A DNA stretch of 64,000 bases, taken from contig OY987239.1 in NCBI GenBank assembly GCA_963920705.1, positions 806,001 to 870,000 of the forward strand. Reading direction: 5' to 3'. Below, in pieces: positions 33,906-45,417 of this stretch. The DNA comes from Odiellus spinosus. Taxonomy: Eukaryota > Arthropoda > Arachnida > Opiliones > Phalangiidae. The notes beneath the pieces were generated by a model. That model was not told the origin of the DNA. It saw nothing but the letters and a program-made list of their open reading frames with translations, and ran no database searches. The translations under genes and the position numbers were made by a program. How positions within the stretch are numbered: position 1 is the first letter of the stretch; the number at the start of each line of letters is the position of its first letter.

Positions 33906-36744
33906 TGTGCGTTGCGGAACTTGAATCCGCCCGTAAATCCATTTAAAGAGTACCTGAAGGAAAACCCTCGTTTTAAAATGTATGTGCCATGGCGTTATCC
34001 TATAACTCGAGGACACAGCCTCGCTTGTTTAGAGAACAAGAAGTGTCTCAGTATATTAAGACTTCTCAGGGAATTGGCCCCACACTTCACAGCCTTAAGA
34101 ACATTTGTCAAAAGTGTTTACGTATTAAGAGCGCTCGCTTTAGGACTTGAATCCCTTACAAACGCCATTGAAAGGTCTGACATGAAAGAGGTAAAAAAAA
34201 ATTTGGATAGTCTAGAATGCCTGCTAGTAGACAAAAGAAATAAAAAGCAAAAAAACATTCAAACAAACGAGAAGAGTGGTATAGAAGTAGGGATTCGACC
34301 CATTCTTAATGAGGAAGAACTAAGAAAGACGTTCCAAAAACAGCTCACTCATTGTTTCAGAGAAATTAACGAATTCCATGACACCCCTTGTGACTGTTGT
34401 GAGAGACTGTGTCAATTAAAAAACCTAAAAACTCTCGAAAAACTGCTTTCTAAATGTGAATTATACAGCAACCAGGCGCTAAACACTTTACGAACGGCGT
34501 GGCAATTGCAACGCCCAGATTGTCCTGATTTCGATTATTACGCTAAAATTAACTTGTGTGACTGTTGCTTCAAAGCGTTGCTAGCTGAGAAGGTACCAAC
34601 CATATGCTTCTTGAATGGACTTGAAGTTGATCCGGTACCCAAAGAAATTTCCGATTTAAACATTTTTAAAAAAATGCTGGTTCAAAAAGGGAAAGCTTTC
34701 CAAACAGTCGTTCGATTAGGAACGCAGTTGAAAACTTTTAATCATACTGGTCTCACCAGAGCGGTTAAAGGAAAAGTCTTATACTTACCACTTCCCTTGC
34801 AGAGTAATACGGACATGATTCCGAAAGAATTGCCAAAAAATCACGAGTTACACATTTTAGCGAATGGCTTACCGACGCAAAACAAGTTGGTATGGCAGTC
34901 GTTGGTTCGCTTGGACCGAGTGCGCGACGCCTTGATTAAACTAAAAGAGATCAATCATTTATATTTCGATCTAGAGGTCGAGAAATATGACGATGATTAC
35001 ATTTGCGGAACCGTCAATAACGAGAAATTACGAATTTCTACCCAACCTGAAGCGTTGCTGAAAAAACTGACGAAAACGCAAGAAAAAGAAATTTACGACC
35101 ATTATTCGATTCACCCAATAAACGGGAAGAATCCGAAAGATATTCTCGAAACCTTTCAAATGAAACGAGTCGAGGGCAAACCTTTGAGCCTTTTCGGAAA
35201 AAACCTTGATTACCTTTGCTTTCCCGATTTATTTCCGACTGGAAAATTTGGACGTTACGCTGAACGGCCTTTTGGTGATTTGAGAGACTCTGACTTTAGA
35301 GTGTCACGAATCAGAAACAAAAACAGGAGGTTCTCTTTGAACGAACAGTACTTGTTTCACACCTTTTACGAGAGTGAAATCAAATCTATGACAAGCGCCA
35401 TCAATTACATGATGAGAATGTCCAATTCCAAACGAATGACAGTAAATTCTCTGATCGAGAAAGTCGACGCTAAAAATACGGAGCTTGAAACCGCGCTGTC
35501 CTCCTTCATGCGAAGTATGCGAGGCACGCAAGAATATTGGTTTCAACGTACTCTTGATTTAAATACCATGCGTCGGGAATTTGGTACGCCGCATTGGTTC
35601 GTGACCTTGTCCTGCGCAGAATACGATTGGGTCACTTTGCATGATCACTTAAAACAATATCAAAATTCGAGCCGGACCGTGGGTGAATTGTGTAGCAACG
35701 ACCCCACGGCAGTGAGCCTGCATTACCACAATCGATTTCGCTCAATTTTAAGAAACCTTATACTAACCAAAGATAATCCCGTTCTTGGTCCTGTCGACCA
35801 CTATTTCTGGCGCGTTGAGTACCAGGCGAGAGGGGCCCCGCACGTTCACATGGTGTTGTGGATTAAAGACGCCCCACAAATGGGTGTCGCCAAGAAGGAA
35901 GAAATATTGGCTTTCGTAGCTAAGTTCGCTTCTTGCTCGCTCCCCGATAAGATTGCCAGCCCGACTTTGTACGAATACGTGGACAAGTATCAAAGACACA
36001 AATGCAATCCGTCCTGTGAAAGAAAGGGAAAATGGGGTAAAAAATCCGCAACAAAGTGCCGCTTTAAATTCCCCAGAGTCGTCACGATGCATGCTAGATT
36101 ACACGATGTTCAGACCACAATAAAACAACACGTGGCTGGTAAAACCGGTCGTCTCTACGAACTTCCAAGAAAGGAAAATGAAATATTCATAAATGACTGC
36201 AATCCAGCTTTACTTTTGTCTATGCAAGCCAATGTGGACATTCAATTCATCGCTGACAAAGATAACGCGCTCGCTGCTTACGTTACCGGTTATATTTCCA
36301 AAAAGGAGAAGTCAAATGATGACGATCTTTGGAACGAATTGGCTGGTAAAGACCTACACAGTCGCTTGTGGGCCTTTGGCCTCAAGAGATTGACGCACAG
36401 AGAGTGCGGTGCGTACGAAATCGTGGACCGTATTCTAGGTCACCATTTGTACGGAAAATCCGAATCGATGCTTTACGTTAACACGTATAAGAAAGAAAAT
36501 CGAAAACGCTTGTTGAAACCATTCAAAGATTTGAAAGCTTTGCGAGATACTAACCCTGAAAGCGATGAGATTTTTGCTATACAAATGGTCGATGACATAT
36601 ATCCGAATAGACCGGATGTATTGGATAATGAATCTTTGTACGAATTTGCCAAGTTCTACGAGCGAAAGCCGCTCAAAGGCGACCCACCAGAAAACCGTTT
36701 GATTTTGAAAAATGGGAAGGGTATTCTAAAAAAAAAAAAAAAAA
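33906..36744 (+). CDS. Helitron protein, Rep (HUH nuclease) part
   Basis: After the inserted transposon the frame resumes as CALRNLNPPVNPFKEYL. It contains the Helitron-like N-terminal region and the rolling-circle replication initiator: FVTLSCAEYDW (about 35,600), the HUH metal-binding motif APHVHMVLW (35,836-35,862), a Cys/His cluster HKCNPSC ... KCRFKFPR (about 36,000-36,075) and the two catalytic tyrosines in AAYVTGYISK (36,274-36,303), spaced Y-x3-Y as in Helitrons. Rep nicks single-stranded DNA and covalently holds the 5' end during rolling-circle transposition. All key residues are intact. The frame is lost in a run of 17 A's (36,728-36,744), after which PKPFLIQFANHD continues in another frame. 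The apparent upstream start is a GTG inside the TG duplication, not a real initiation codon. Confidence 0.9.
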
Positions 36745-38118
36745 CCCAAGCCGTTTCTTATTCAGTTTGCGAATCATGATCCCGAAAAAAGCGACGAGGA
36801 GCGAGAAAATTACTCTCGCGCTTTGCTCATGCTTTTTCTACCTTGGCGAGACGAAAGTTCTCTTTTGGAAAGTCATTCGACATATACTGAAGCGTTTGAT
36901 AGCCACTTACCTAATTTGGAACGGATGAAGGCTTACCACGAAAATCTACAGTCAATTAGCGCAGCTCAGAAAAAACTTCAAAAGGTTCAAAAGAACCAAG
37001 TTGCTAAAGAGGCTCAAACGTCTAAAAGGGTAGTTTCAAATAATGACCAAGCTATTGACGATGTTCATAACGCTCTTCAATGCCAAGAAATTGATGAAAC
37101 TGAGTTGGACTGGGCTGAAATTGATGCAGCTTTAGGTAAAAAAAATATTGAGAGAGGGAGCGAATCACTAGAGCAACAAGTCGCTCTCTTGTATCCCGAT
37201 CAAGAGAAAATATTCAAAAAAGTTCAAAGCTATTTTGCCGAGCAAGATGTTTCGAAAAAACCCCTTTGCATGTTTGTTAGCGGGTTCGGCGGCACGGGAA
37301 AGAGTTTCCTTATACAAACCATAAAAAAGATGATGGTTACACGTTTTCCTCGTAGCGTGGCCCTGGTAGCGCCGACTGGATTAGCAGCTTATAATATAGG
37401 CGGACTTACTTTGCACAAACTGTTAACGATGCCCATTGAGCACGGAAAAACGGCAAAATACCGAAAACTGGGACCGGAGAATTTACTCATGCTGAAAAAA
37501 AATTTGGGTAACTTGAAATTACTTGTAATTGACGAAGTATCCATGGTCAGTTCTCTGCTCCTAGCCTACACTCATTTGAGACTCACTGAAATCACGGGTA
37601 ATGACGAGTTGTTCGGGGGAATTTCTATACTGGCATTCGGCGATCTTTTGCAATTGCAGCCAGTAAAAGGTGATCCTCCATTTTGCAAACTCAGTCATAT
37701 GGAAGCCAGCCTTAAAATTGGAGCAGTTGGAGGTGAAAATCTGTGGCAAAACTATTTCGAATATGACGAATTGACGATTAACAAACGGCAAAAGGATGAT
37801 ACGATCTTCGCCGAATTGCTTTCTCGAGTGAGAATCGGTGAAATGTGTGAAGCTGATGAGAAGTTGTTACGATCTAGAGTGATTAAAAATGCGGATAACG
37901 CCGAAATCGTTGCCGAGTACTTCTAAAAACTGGTGAAAGAAGAGCAAAGTCCTGTTTGCTTATTTGCTACTAACGAGTTGTGCAAGAAAATGAACTCTAT
38001 AATGTTGCAAAAGTGCGACAGTCCGATAATGGAGTTCTTGTGTGAAGACGAAATATCTGACGGTGGTAAAGGACTTAATAAAACAGCGAGAGCCTTGCTT
38101 AAAAAACTGGAAAAAAAA
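36745..38118 (+). CDS. Helitron protein, Pif1-like helicase part (one nonsense codon)
   Basis: Superfamily 1 helicase that would unwind donor DNA for Rep. It starts PKPFLIQFANHDPEKSD, then LPWRDE, typical of the Rep-helicase linker. Walker A is FGGTGKS (37,287-37,304), Walker B is VIDEVSM (about 37,528-37,548), and motif III-like AFGDLLQLQPVKGDPPF lies at about 37,633. A TAA at 37,924-37,926 replaces what looks like a Lys codon (YF-stop-KLVKEEQ). The frame is open again to an 8-A run (38,111-38,118), after which it shifts. Both frameshifts of the helicase region fall in A homopolymers, so long-read errors are possible for those, but not for the stop. Confidence 0.88.
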
Positions 38119-39631
38119 TGCATCCGATACCGCTGGTTTAGAAGCGAAACTGAGGCTCTGTGTCGGTGCCCGAGTCATGCTTCGAAGAAACCTATCATTA
38201 GAGGACGGATTGGTGAATGGTGCCATGGGCACTTTGAAAAACGTGCAAAAAGATGCTGTCGGCAAAGTGACGACATTGTTCGTTTTATTCGATAATAATG
38301 AGTTCGAACCATACGCGATAGAGAGAGTTAAAGCCAAATTTGAACTCATGAAAAACGTATACGTCAAACGATGTCGATTTCCCGTTACGCTAGCTTATGC
38401 TATCACTATTCACAAAAGTCAGGGAATGAGCTTGAAATGCGCCATTATAGATTTGGGACCATCATGTTTTCAAAGTGGCATGGCATACGTCGCATTGTCT
38501 AGAGTTACATCTCTAGAAGGTGTTCATCTTTTATGTTTCGAGCCAAATATAGTTTACGCAGCTCCGAAAGCTATTCGAGAGTACAATAGACTCAGAGCAA
38601 AGTACAGGAGCGACCTTCCTCAATTAAAAGTGATTGCGAAGAAACCAACCAAGTCCAAAATGACAAAGAAGGTTAGCGTAACTCACGCGGATGCACTAGA
38701 AGAAAGTAGCGGGAATCACGGAAAAGGGATCTCTAATCCAGTCGAGAGTATCGCGATTAAAGGTTTCGCGAATGAAGGGAACACATGTTACGCAAACTCA
38801 TCCCTACAGGCCCTTTTATGTATGCCTGAGTTTCGACAATATGTCCAAAATAAGGTTATTAATGCTAATCAGGCAACTATAGCTTTGCAAAATTTATTAA
38901 CTGAATTACTAAACCCGAATTCTAATCTGGTTGAATCCACGCAAAGTATAAGACTATGTCTAAACGAAAGGTTTTGGAACGGACAAGTACAAGAAGACGC
39001 TGCAGAATTTATCAATGATTTGCTTAATCGGCTTATTGCCGAAAGCGTCGGTTTCGAAAATTGTCTTTCTCACGAGATTGAAGAACAAAGAAGGTGCCCA
39101 AAATGCGAATTGCGTCATCCTGAAAGACAGACAACTTCAATACAGGTACAGAATACCTCGTATTTGGTTAACATCCCAAGCGATCAAGTCTCTAAAATGC
39201 ATGGAGTAGAATTCCGCGACCTGTTTGGTAAATGGCTGACTTTTGAGTCACGTTGCGTTCATTGTCAACATTATCCAATGAAATCTAGAAGCGTTTTGCA
39301 CTCGGTGAATAAGTATCTCCTGCTAAATTTTGCTAGGTTCGAATACGTGACGCCCACGGTACCAAACCAGCAGGGGAGCCTGGTCAAACTAAGGTATGCG
39401 ATAAGAACTTTCAACACTCAAAGAGTACGAATTGGAGAAATGACATTTAAAACAAAGGCTGTCATTATCCACGTTGGGGGGTCGACGACATCCGACCACT
39501 ACTATACAATGATAGAAAAAAAAAGTGGCGGGAATAATTGGATGGTTTGCAATGATAAAAAACTAGAATCCAGAAGAAATTTTTTTAAAAACCTGACAGA
39601 TGTATATCTCCTCTTACTTGAAAAAATTTAA
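38119..39631 (+). CDS. Helitron helicase C-terminus fused to ubiquitin-specific protease (USP) domain
   Basis: The first ~550 bp complete the helicase: VGARVMLRRNLSLEDGLVNG, then TLAYAITIHKSQGMSL (helicase motif V region) and MAYVALSRVTSLEGVHL (motif VI). After a ~45-residue linker, in the same unbroken frame, comes a peptidase C19 domain (38,750-39,631): Cys box GFANEGNTCYANSSLQALL, QEDAAEFINDLLNRL, zinc-ribbon pairs CPKC and CVHC, and the His box with TTSDHYYTMI followed by NWMVCNDKKL. Catalytic Cys, His and the downstream Asp/Asn are all present, so it could be an active deubiquitinase. Known Helentrons often carry an OTU-type cysteine protease; a USP is a different fold family in an analogous place. 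It ends TAA at 39,629. Confidence 0.88.
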
Positions 39632-39668
39632 AAATAAGTTCATTGAATTTTTGTTACACTCTCACAAA

Positions 39669-39674
39669 TTAATA
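39669..39674 (+). terminator. Likely polyadenylation signal of the Helitron gene
   Basis: AATAAA 38 bp after the stop codon, followed by T-rich sequence. Plausible by position only. Confidence 0.5.
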
Positions 39675-39689
39675 AAGTTGAATAAAACT

Positions 39690-40624
39690 AATGTCTTATG
39701 TTGAGACCAAATTTAAAGTGGGCATTGCATTGACACGAACCCAACATAATATTTTTTTTTGTTTATTTCGTATAAAACAACGGTACATAATGGACCAGAA
39801 GTGCTTACACGCATTTTTTCCGTCATACATCGTCGGAGTGGGTCAATTAATTTAAAAGGGAATATAAAACGGAAAAGGTACAATGAAGTTAATTAGTGTA
39901 TTACATATTTTAATAATCTTATACACATTGTTAAGTATTATTTGCTTAAAATTAAATTTATTCTGATTAAAAATATCAATATTATGGCCGTATTTGTTGT
40001 AATTTATCATAATCCTGCTCATTGGTTGACCTGAGGCTATTTCAGGTTTTAATAGTCTGTTTTTTTTATTCGAGTTTTACGGTTCGGTACTTTAAAATTT
40101 ATATTTTCAACTATTTCACCGCAGTTCATTGCACTCGTTATTATTTTATGGAAGAAGGAAATATCAAGTTTTATTAATATATCACTAATAGGATCAATTT
40201 TCAGTTTCTTAAGTATTAAATTTTATTTATGGCTTGATTTTGGGTAAAAATATTGTTGGTGAAATTGAACAAATTTTCTCTCAATTGGTTCTAGTTTTAG
40301 TTTTGATACATGCTACACATGACTACGTAAGCTCATTAGTCTCGAGACCCAACTCAACACGATAACTGAGATGATTGGGATGTATTAATCAAACTCATCA
40401 CAGGCGTCGATATGAAACTAAACATAATATAATTCAACTTCAGTTTATAGGCCCCATAATTTAGATAAACAATAATAATAAAGTTTGTCCAATATAAAAA
40501 TATTTATATTTATTAATTAATTTAAATTTCAAAAAATAAATTTATCATTTTAAGTACCTACCGCTAAATAAAATGGGTTAATTGTTTTTACTAGTGTTTA
40601 ATTTTCCCAAAAGCAAACACAAAT
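39690..40624. other. Non-coding sequence downstream of the Helitron gene
   Basis: AT-rich, no gene. The element's 3' terminus should lie here or nearby, but I found no convincing hairpin plus CTAG or GGTTTCCCAACTTG-type end. Confidence 0.4.
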
Positions 40625-42624
40625 TATACAAAAACGTTGTTTTGCTTCGCACTTCAAAAAAGTGCATATATAGGTAAGAATATCAAACCCGTGAAGGGAC
40701 AGAAATTAAAATTATCGTTGAAAGATATATGATAGCCACAGTCTAAGAAATTAGAAAGATATAGTTATTGAAATTAATATGAATAAAAATTAAACAAAAA
40801 AATGACCTATATATTCGGCCTATCGAAACTTTAAATTATGTAGAAGTCTTTCACAGCTATATTTTCCACAAAAGAAAATAGAGGTAAATAATGTAAATAA
40901 TGTAAACAATATAAAGATGCCAGTGCTTGCATTTACACACTGAAAACTGCATTTATCGCCATGTGAGTCTAGGAGAAGGGAAAATGTAAGAGTCGTCATA
41001 ACTTTGGTAGTGGTGCCAAGTGACAATAACGTGTTCGCAAGGATATTTTAGTGTAAGCAGCCGATCCAAAAGGTAACATTTGTTATGATATTATAATTCT
41101 TCACTCCAAGAACTAATAATTTGAAATACGCGAGATGCAACTATTTGGTATTATGCTATTCTACCGTTCCGAGCATGGTAGGCTTTCAACTCTAGAAAAA
41201 AAGTTACAATTTCGAAGGGTAAATTCTCCAATAGAATGACTTTTACATAAAGTTTCGATAGGCCGAATATATAGGTCATTTTTTTGTATAATTTTTATTC
41301 ATATTAATTTCAATAACTATATCTTTCTAATTTCTTAGACTGTGGCTATCATATATCTTTCAACGATAATTACCTCTCCGAGTGAACTTTAGTTCAAGGA
41401 GAGGTTCTGCCCTGATCGTGTGTGTGGGTGTGTGTGTGTCCGTCGTTCGCGGTGTTCGCAATTACGTCATCGCAAGAAAATTCTATTTTAGTTCACCACT
41501 CTTCTCATAGGTGGCGGCACAATTTCCAAATTCTGAAATTTCCTATTTAAATAAAACATCTCACAGGTGGTCTCCCACCCAGTCACTGTCCGCGCTCGCC
41601 GCTGCTCCGCTTTAGAGATAGCCATGCGAACGCTCTAACGACTTTGCTATAAGCACTTGAAAGACTCTTAGATAAAAACCTCTTAAATCTGGAACGGGTG
41701 CACTACGGAAGCCAGGCCGTGTTATAGTAGCGTCGCGTATAATGCTTTATAAGTATCTAATTAAATAAAAAATTTAAAAGCTTATTACTCGTAATTGACA
41801 TTATAAAATAAAATATTACTAGTCTTAAACGATCATAATATAATATTCAAATTTAACTATATTTATTAAATAAATTTGACGTTAACTTTTTGTCACTAGG
41901 TGACGTTAGATTAGTAGGAAGGACTACAGCAGTATAACGAAATAAAGGCGTACGGTTTTTTTAAAAACTTTAATTATGCTTGATTTAAATTCTATAATAA
42001 TTAGTTCTAGTCCTCTCTCAAAAAATCATATTTAAATTTAATTATATTTTGTAAATTAACTTTCTATCTGTAGGCATGGAATAATTAGTAGCTTATGCTG
42101 TAAGTGACACTAGTTTCCCTCGAACTCGGCTTAAAGCTAACCTTAATACCTTTCAGTCAAGGAAAGTCAAACTCATTTAGTCATTTCCTATAATTTGTTT
42201 AATCACATCATTCTCTTTAATTCAGTCTTAGGTTTAAATTAATTAATAATAAATAATCTAGAAATTCAGTTGTGTTTATTCTTGTAAAATCTATTTCAAC
42301 TACAATTTGTTTAATCATAGTTAATTTGATTCTATCATCATTACGTTTAATTTAGTCCTATAGCTTGAAAATAATTTAATTTATTGTTTTAATTTTGGTT
42401 AGAATAAGTTTAATTTAAGATAAACTTCAACTATTATGTGTCTGTAAAATAACAGAGGCTCGAAAATTAAGGTAGTGGTATGGCGCATCCGTGCTTGCAC
42501 GGAGCGTGGGGGTCTCTTCGTAGAATATTCGACTCTTTCGAGAGAGTGAAAATAAAACTAAACATGAAACTGAATGCGTCGCTCTCGGAACTCCCTATTT
42601 TTAATTGTCATTAGAATTTGACTA

Positions 42625-43117
42625 GTTATTTTAATACGATTTTTTCGTATCATTTATGTTTAATAAAATAGTATTAGTCTTCTTCTATCATAATATCATA
42701 TTTAAATTTTATTTATTTTGTAAATAAATATGATGCAAACGTTCTACCAACAGGTGACACTAGTTTCATCGTGTAAATAGTGTAGCGACAAAAGTAACCT
42801 TATAGCAAGAAGTGTGCCACTCCTCTTTCTTATTTTAACCCAAAAATTATAAAATAAATTTTTAACATCGTCTACCTGGTTTCATTAGTTTTCTTTTTTA
42901 GCATTGTTATTTTAATACGATTTTTTCGTATCAGTTATGCTTAATAAAATAGTATTAGTCTTCTGCTATCATAATATCATATTTAAATTTCATTTTATTT
43001 TGTAAATAAATGTGCTGTAACTTTCTACCAGCAGGTGACATAAGTTTCATCGTGTAGTGTATCGGCAAAAGTAACCTTATAGCAAGAAGTGTGCCACTCC
43101 TATTTCTTATTTTATAT
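42625..43117. repeat. ~210-bp direct duplication inside K2
   Basis: 42,625-42,838 and 42,910-43,117 share TTTTAATACGATTTTTTCGT, GCAAGAAGTGTGCCACTCCT and the sequence between them. Non-coding. Confidence 0.85.
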
Positions 43118-43147
43118 ATATTTTACCTATAAGGTAAGATTATACTT

Positions 43148-43342
43148 TGAGTGGGATCAGCTGTAACAGGCGTAATTCACCGCCTATCTACCGGAAACTA
43201 TTTTATAGTATATATCAGACCTTGACGATTTCCGGAAACCAAAAAAAGTTTTTTTGTTTTTTGTTTTTGTTTTTTTTTCTAGTTTTTTTACATGGGTTAG
43301 GTTGGGTTGGGTTAGGTTAAGTTAGGTTAGGTCCCACCAATG

Positions 43343-43380
<38 letters not shown>

Positions 43381-43531
43381 GTAAAAACCTACCAAATAAT
43401 TATTTATTTTTTATTTTTTATTTTTTTTGGTTTCCGGAAGTCGTCAAGGTCTGACATATACTATAAAAATAGTTTCTGGTAGATAGGAGGTGAATTACGC
43501 CTCTTACGGCTGATCCCACTCAAAGAATAAT
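43148..43531. mobile_element. Palindromic MITE inside K2
   Basis: Arms TTTGAGTGGGATCAGC and GCTGATCCCACTCAAA, with inner complementary stretches (GGCGTAATTCACC / GGTGAATTACGCC; TTTCCGGAAACC / GGTTTCCGGAA). The loop holds T-runs, TTAGG-type GGTTAGGTTGGGTTGGG and a 30-base A-run (43,351-43,379). Non-coding. Confidence 0.85.
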
Positions 43532-43728
43532 CATACTTATTATAAAATCAATTTTTAACATCGACTACCTGGTTTCATTAGTTTTCTTAATTACAATTAG
43601 GCTTGGGACGAGGAGAGGTAATATTTTGGTTTCCCAACTTGTTTTAATTTCTGTCCCTTCACGGGTTTGATATTCTTACCTATATATGCACTTTTTTGAA
43701 GTGCGAAGCAAAACAACGTTTTTGTATA

Positions 43729-44540
43729 TATTTAATTAGACACAAGTTTTTTATTCAACTTCATACATCAACGTTATCATTTTTTCCGTCTTTCTTTCCA
43801 ATGTTATCAAAGCTACTGTTATTCAGTCTTAGTATTCAACATAATAAAAGTATAATAAAGTATAATAGAACACCCTTGTAAATCTAACACATTTCTCTCT
43901 TTCTAATGCAAAATCCCAATACGACGCCGTCTTTCACGGTGTTTCAACCTTATCTAAAGCTTTTGTTATCTCAGTCTCAGTATTCATCCGAAATGTATAG
44001 AAAAATATAGAGTACCCCAATGAACCTAACATATTGATCTCTCTCGAATGCAAACTCTCAATGAAACGGCTCGTGGTCGGGAGACGAAGGAGACGAAGAT
44101 TCCTGTTATCAAGTCGAAAAAGTTTACCACCTCATAAGGGTAATCTCCATAGACGTTTCTGATGAAATTGTGAGAGACCTATAAATAAACCAGGCCGGCA
44201 ACGGCCCGGTTTTAATATATATATATATATCATTTATGGCTTATATGTTCGTCTACAAAGCCCAATGCCAACTGAAAAAAAGTAAAAAAAAAAAATCAAA
44301 TCAATTTTAGTAAAACGTCATTCAGAACGTTTACGTAAACACGTTATATTTCATTTTATTAAAGGAGAAAAGTTTAGAGAGGTGTGGCTTTCTACGTTAT
44401 AGATCTTTAAGTCGATAGACAAGCACGCTTTTTGGTACTGTAAAGGCGCGTTCAGACTATCCAAATTTTGCCGACAACATTTTTACACAGAGACGCAAAA
44501 ATTTGCTCAACTTTTAATGCAATGAATACTATTTGTTTTG
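43729..44540. other. AT-rich intergenic sequence
   Basis: No gene found. It includes a short TA dinucleotide run at 44,215-44,230. Confidence 0.4.
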
Positions 44541-45085
44541 GTTTATAGCCAGTAGCGCAGTTTCCCAATAGCGCAGTTCATATGGGGCAGTTCCCCAAAT
44601 CATTTCTCAACCAGAGACTTCCACGAAATATTCGTATACTTGCATATAATATCTTGAACATAAGACAAAATCTTTCACTGTTAATTTTAAGTTAATTTTA
44701 AATCTCTTTTTAAAAAAGTTTGGTACATAATGTCGAAAATCATAATCTCTAATGACAGATTAAATAACCATACCTTACCTAAACTAGCCTAACCTACCCT
44801 ACCGTAACCCAACCCAACCTAACCTAACCTAACCTAACCTTACCTATGCTATTTAACCTAACCTAAAATATTCTTGTACATTTTCCAAAAACTGAACCCG
44901 CAATTGTAAGAAAATGCATTTATACGAAAACATCCCTTTGGAAGTGCGCAAATGAGAGCTGCTCTTTTGGCAACCGCGCTTTTGGGAAACTGCTCTTTTG
45001 GCAAAACTGCGCTTTTGAGAAACCGCTCTTATGGGAGTGCGCAAACGGAAACTGCTCTTTTGGCAACTGCGCTTATGGCTACATA
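44541..45085. mobile_element. Non-autonomous element with GCGCAGTTT-type ends and CCTAA core
   Basis: The left end has TAGCCAGTAGCGCAGTTTCC and further GCGCAGTT copies to 44,605. The right end (44,945-45,085) is an array of AACTGC(G/T)CTTTTGGCA-like units closing with TTATGGCTA, the complement of the left end. Between them at about 44,780-44,865 is a (CCTAA)n block of insect telomere type. Possible TA flanks. Non-coding. Confidence 0.6.
44780..44865. repeat. Interstitial CCTAA/TTAGG block
   Basis: ACCTAACCTAACCTAACCTA runs interrupted by variants. The motif matches the canonical arthropod telomere repeat, but the block is short and inside a transposon, so it is not a chromosome end. Confidence 0.85.
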
Positions 45086-45417
45086 CTGTGTTTTCTAGTT
45101 ATAAATCTTAACTATAGGGTGCAATTCCAAATTAATAAAGGACTAAGGGTTCGAAATAGAACTGAACTTTACATTTCAATGTTATCATCATAAGAAATTC
45201 GTAAATTTTTTTCACTAGTGGATTAGGCCTATTTTAACAATAAGGAATCGATCTCCCTTTAAGTATAATTATAAATGAACAAATCGATACGTAAGATATT
45301 AAAATTTAGCTTTCCAGCTAAATCGTTCAATTTCCATTTTTTGGTTTCGAAATACCGCCCTGTAGTCAGTTTAAAAGATTTTTCAAACTAACCAATTAAC
45401 TGAGTTAAAGCTAATTA
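45086..45417. other. Intergenic, with dispersed AAGGAATCGAT motif
   Basis: No gene. AAGGAATCGATCTCCCTTTA at 45,242 is a shortened form of a dispersed ~45-bp motif also at 2,155, 4,558, 16,163 and 60,608. Confidence 0.5.

Larger units (their letters stand above)
28036..39631 (+). mobile_element. Autonomous Helitron-type element: THAP, Rep, helicase and USP protease; disrupted
   Basis: A single rolling-circle transposon gene can be followed across this interval in five pieces: THAP and peptide repeats (28,036-28,925), second repeat array and linker (28,926-30,339), Rep (33,908-36,744), helicase (36,745-38,118) and helicase end plus USP (38,119-39,631). Order and motifs fit Helitrons (HUH Rep, then Pif1-like helicase). 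The THAP finger and the USP are additions. Breaks: frameshift near 28,925; 3.57-kb DNA transposon at 30,340-33,905; frameshift in 17 A's at 36,728-36,744; TAA at 37,924; frameshift in 8 A's at 38,111-38,118. The element's ends were not located. Confidence 0.85.
41372..43641 (+). mobile_element. Non-autonomous Helentron-like element K2
   Basis: 2,270 bp from ACCTCTCCGAGTGAAC (hairpin with GGAGAGGT, 41,372-41,403) to GGAGAGGTAATATTTTGGTT and TCCCAACTTG. The inverse of its first bases (GGAGAGGT) lies about 25 bp inside the 3' end, the asymmetric terminal inverted repeat described for Helentron/Helitron2. The intact left arm of palindrome N gives the empty site (GATAATTTTAATTTC); the occupied site has AATT on the left and TTTTAA on the right, so insertion is into T-rich sequence with at most a TT gain. 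It carries a GT-rich microsatellite near 41,420 and a ~210-bp direct duplication. No protein is recognised. Confidence 0.8.
40625..43728. mobile_element. Palindromic element N, split by Helentron K2
   Basis: Inverted ends TATACAAAAACGTTGTTTTG (left) and CAAAACAACGTTTTTGTATA (right). The left arm runs 40,625-40,830. The right arm is in two pieces, 41,250-41,371 and 43,642-43,728, separated by K2. Both arms contain TCAAACCCGTGAAGGGACAG; the inner pair is ATGACCTATATATTCGGCCT and complement. Inside the loop (40,831-41,249) is unique sequence without a gene. Ends and the CCCGTGAAGGGACAG block are shared with the palindromes at 45,418 and 49,433, so they form one family. Confidence 0.85.

Noticed and set aside
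36728..36744. Programmed frameshift at the A17 run
   Set aside because: No stimulatory structure seen, and the gene has other plain lesions (stop, transposon insertion), so decay or sequencing error is likelier.
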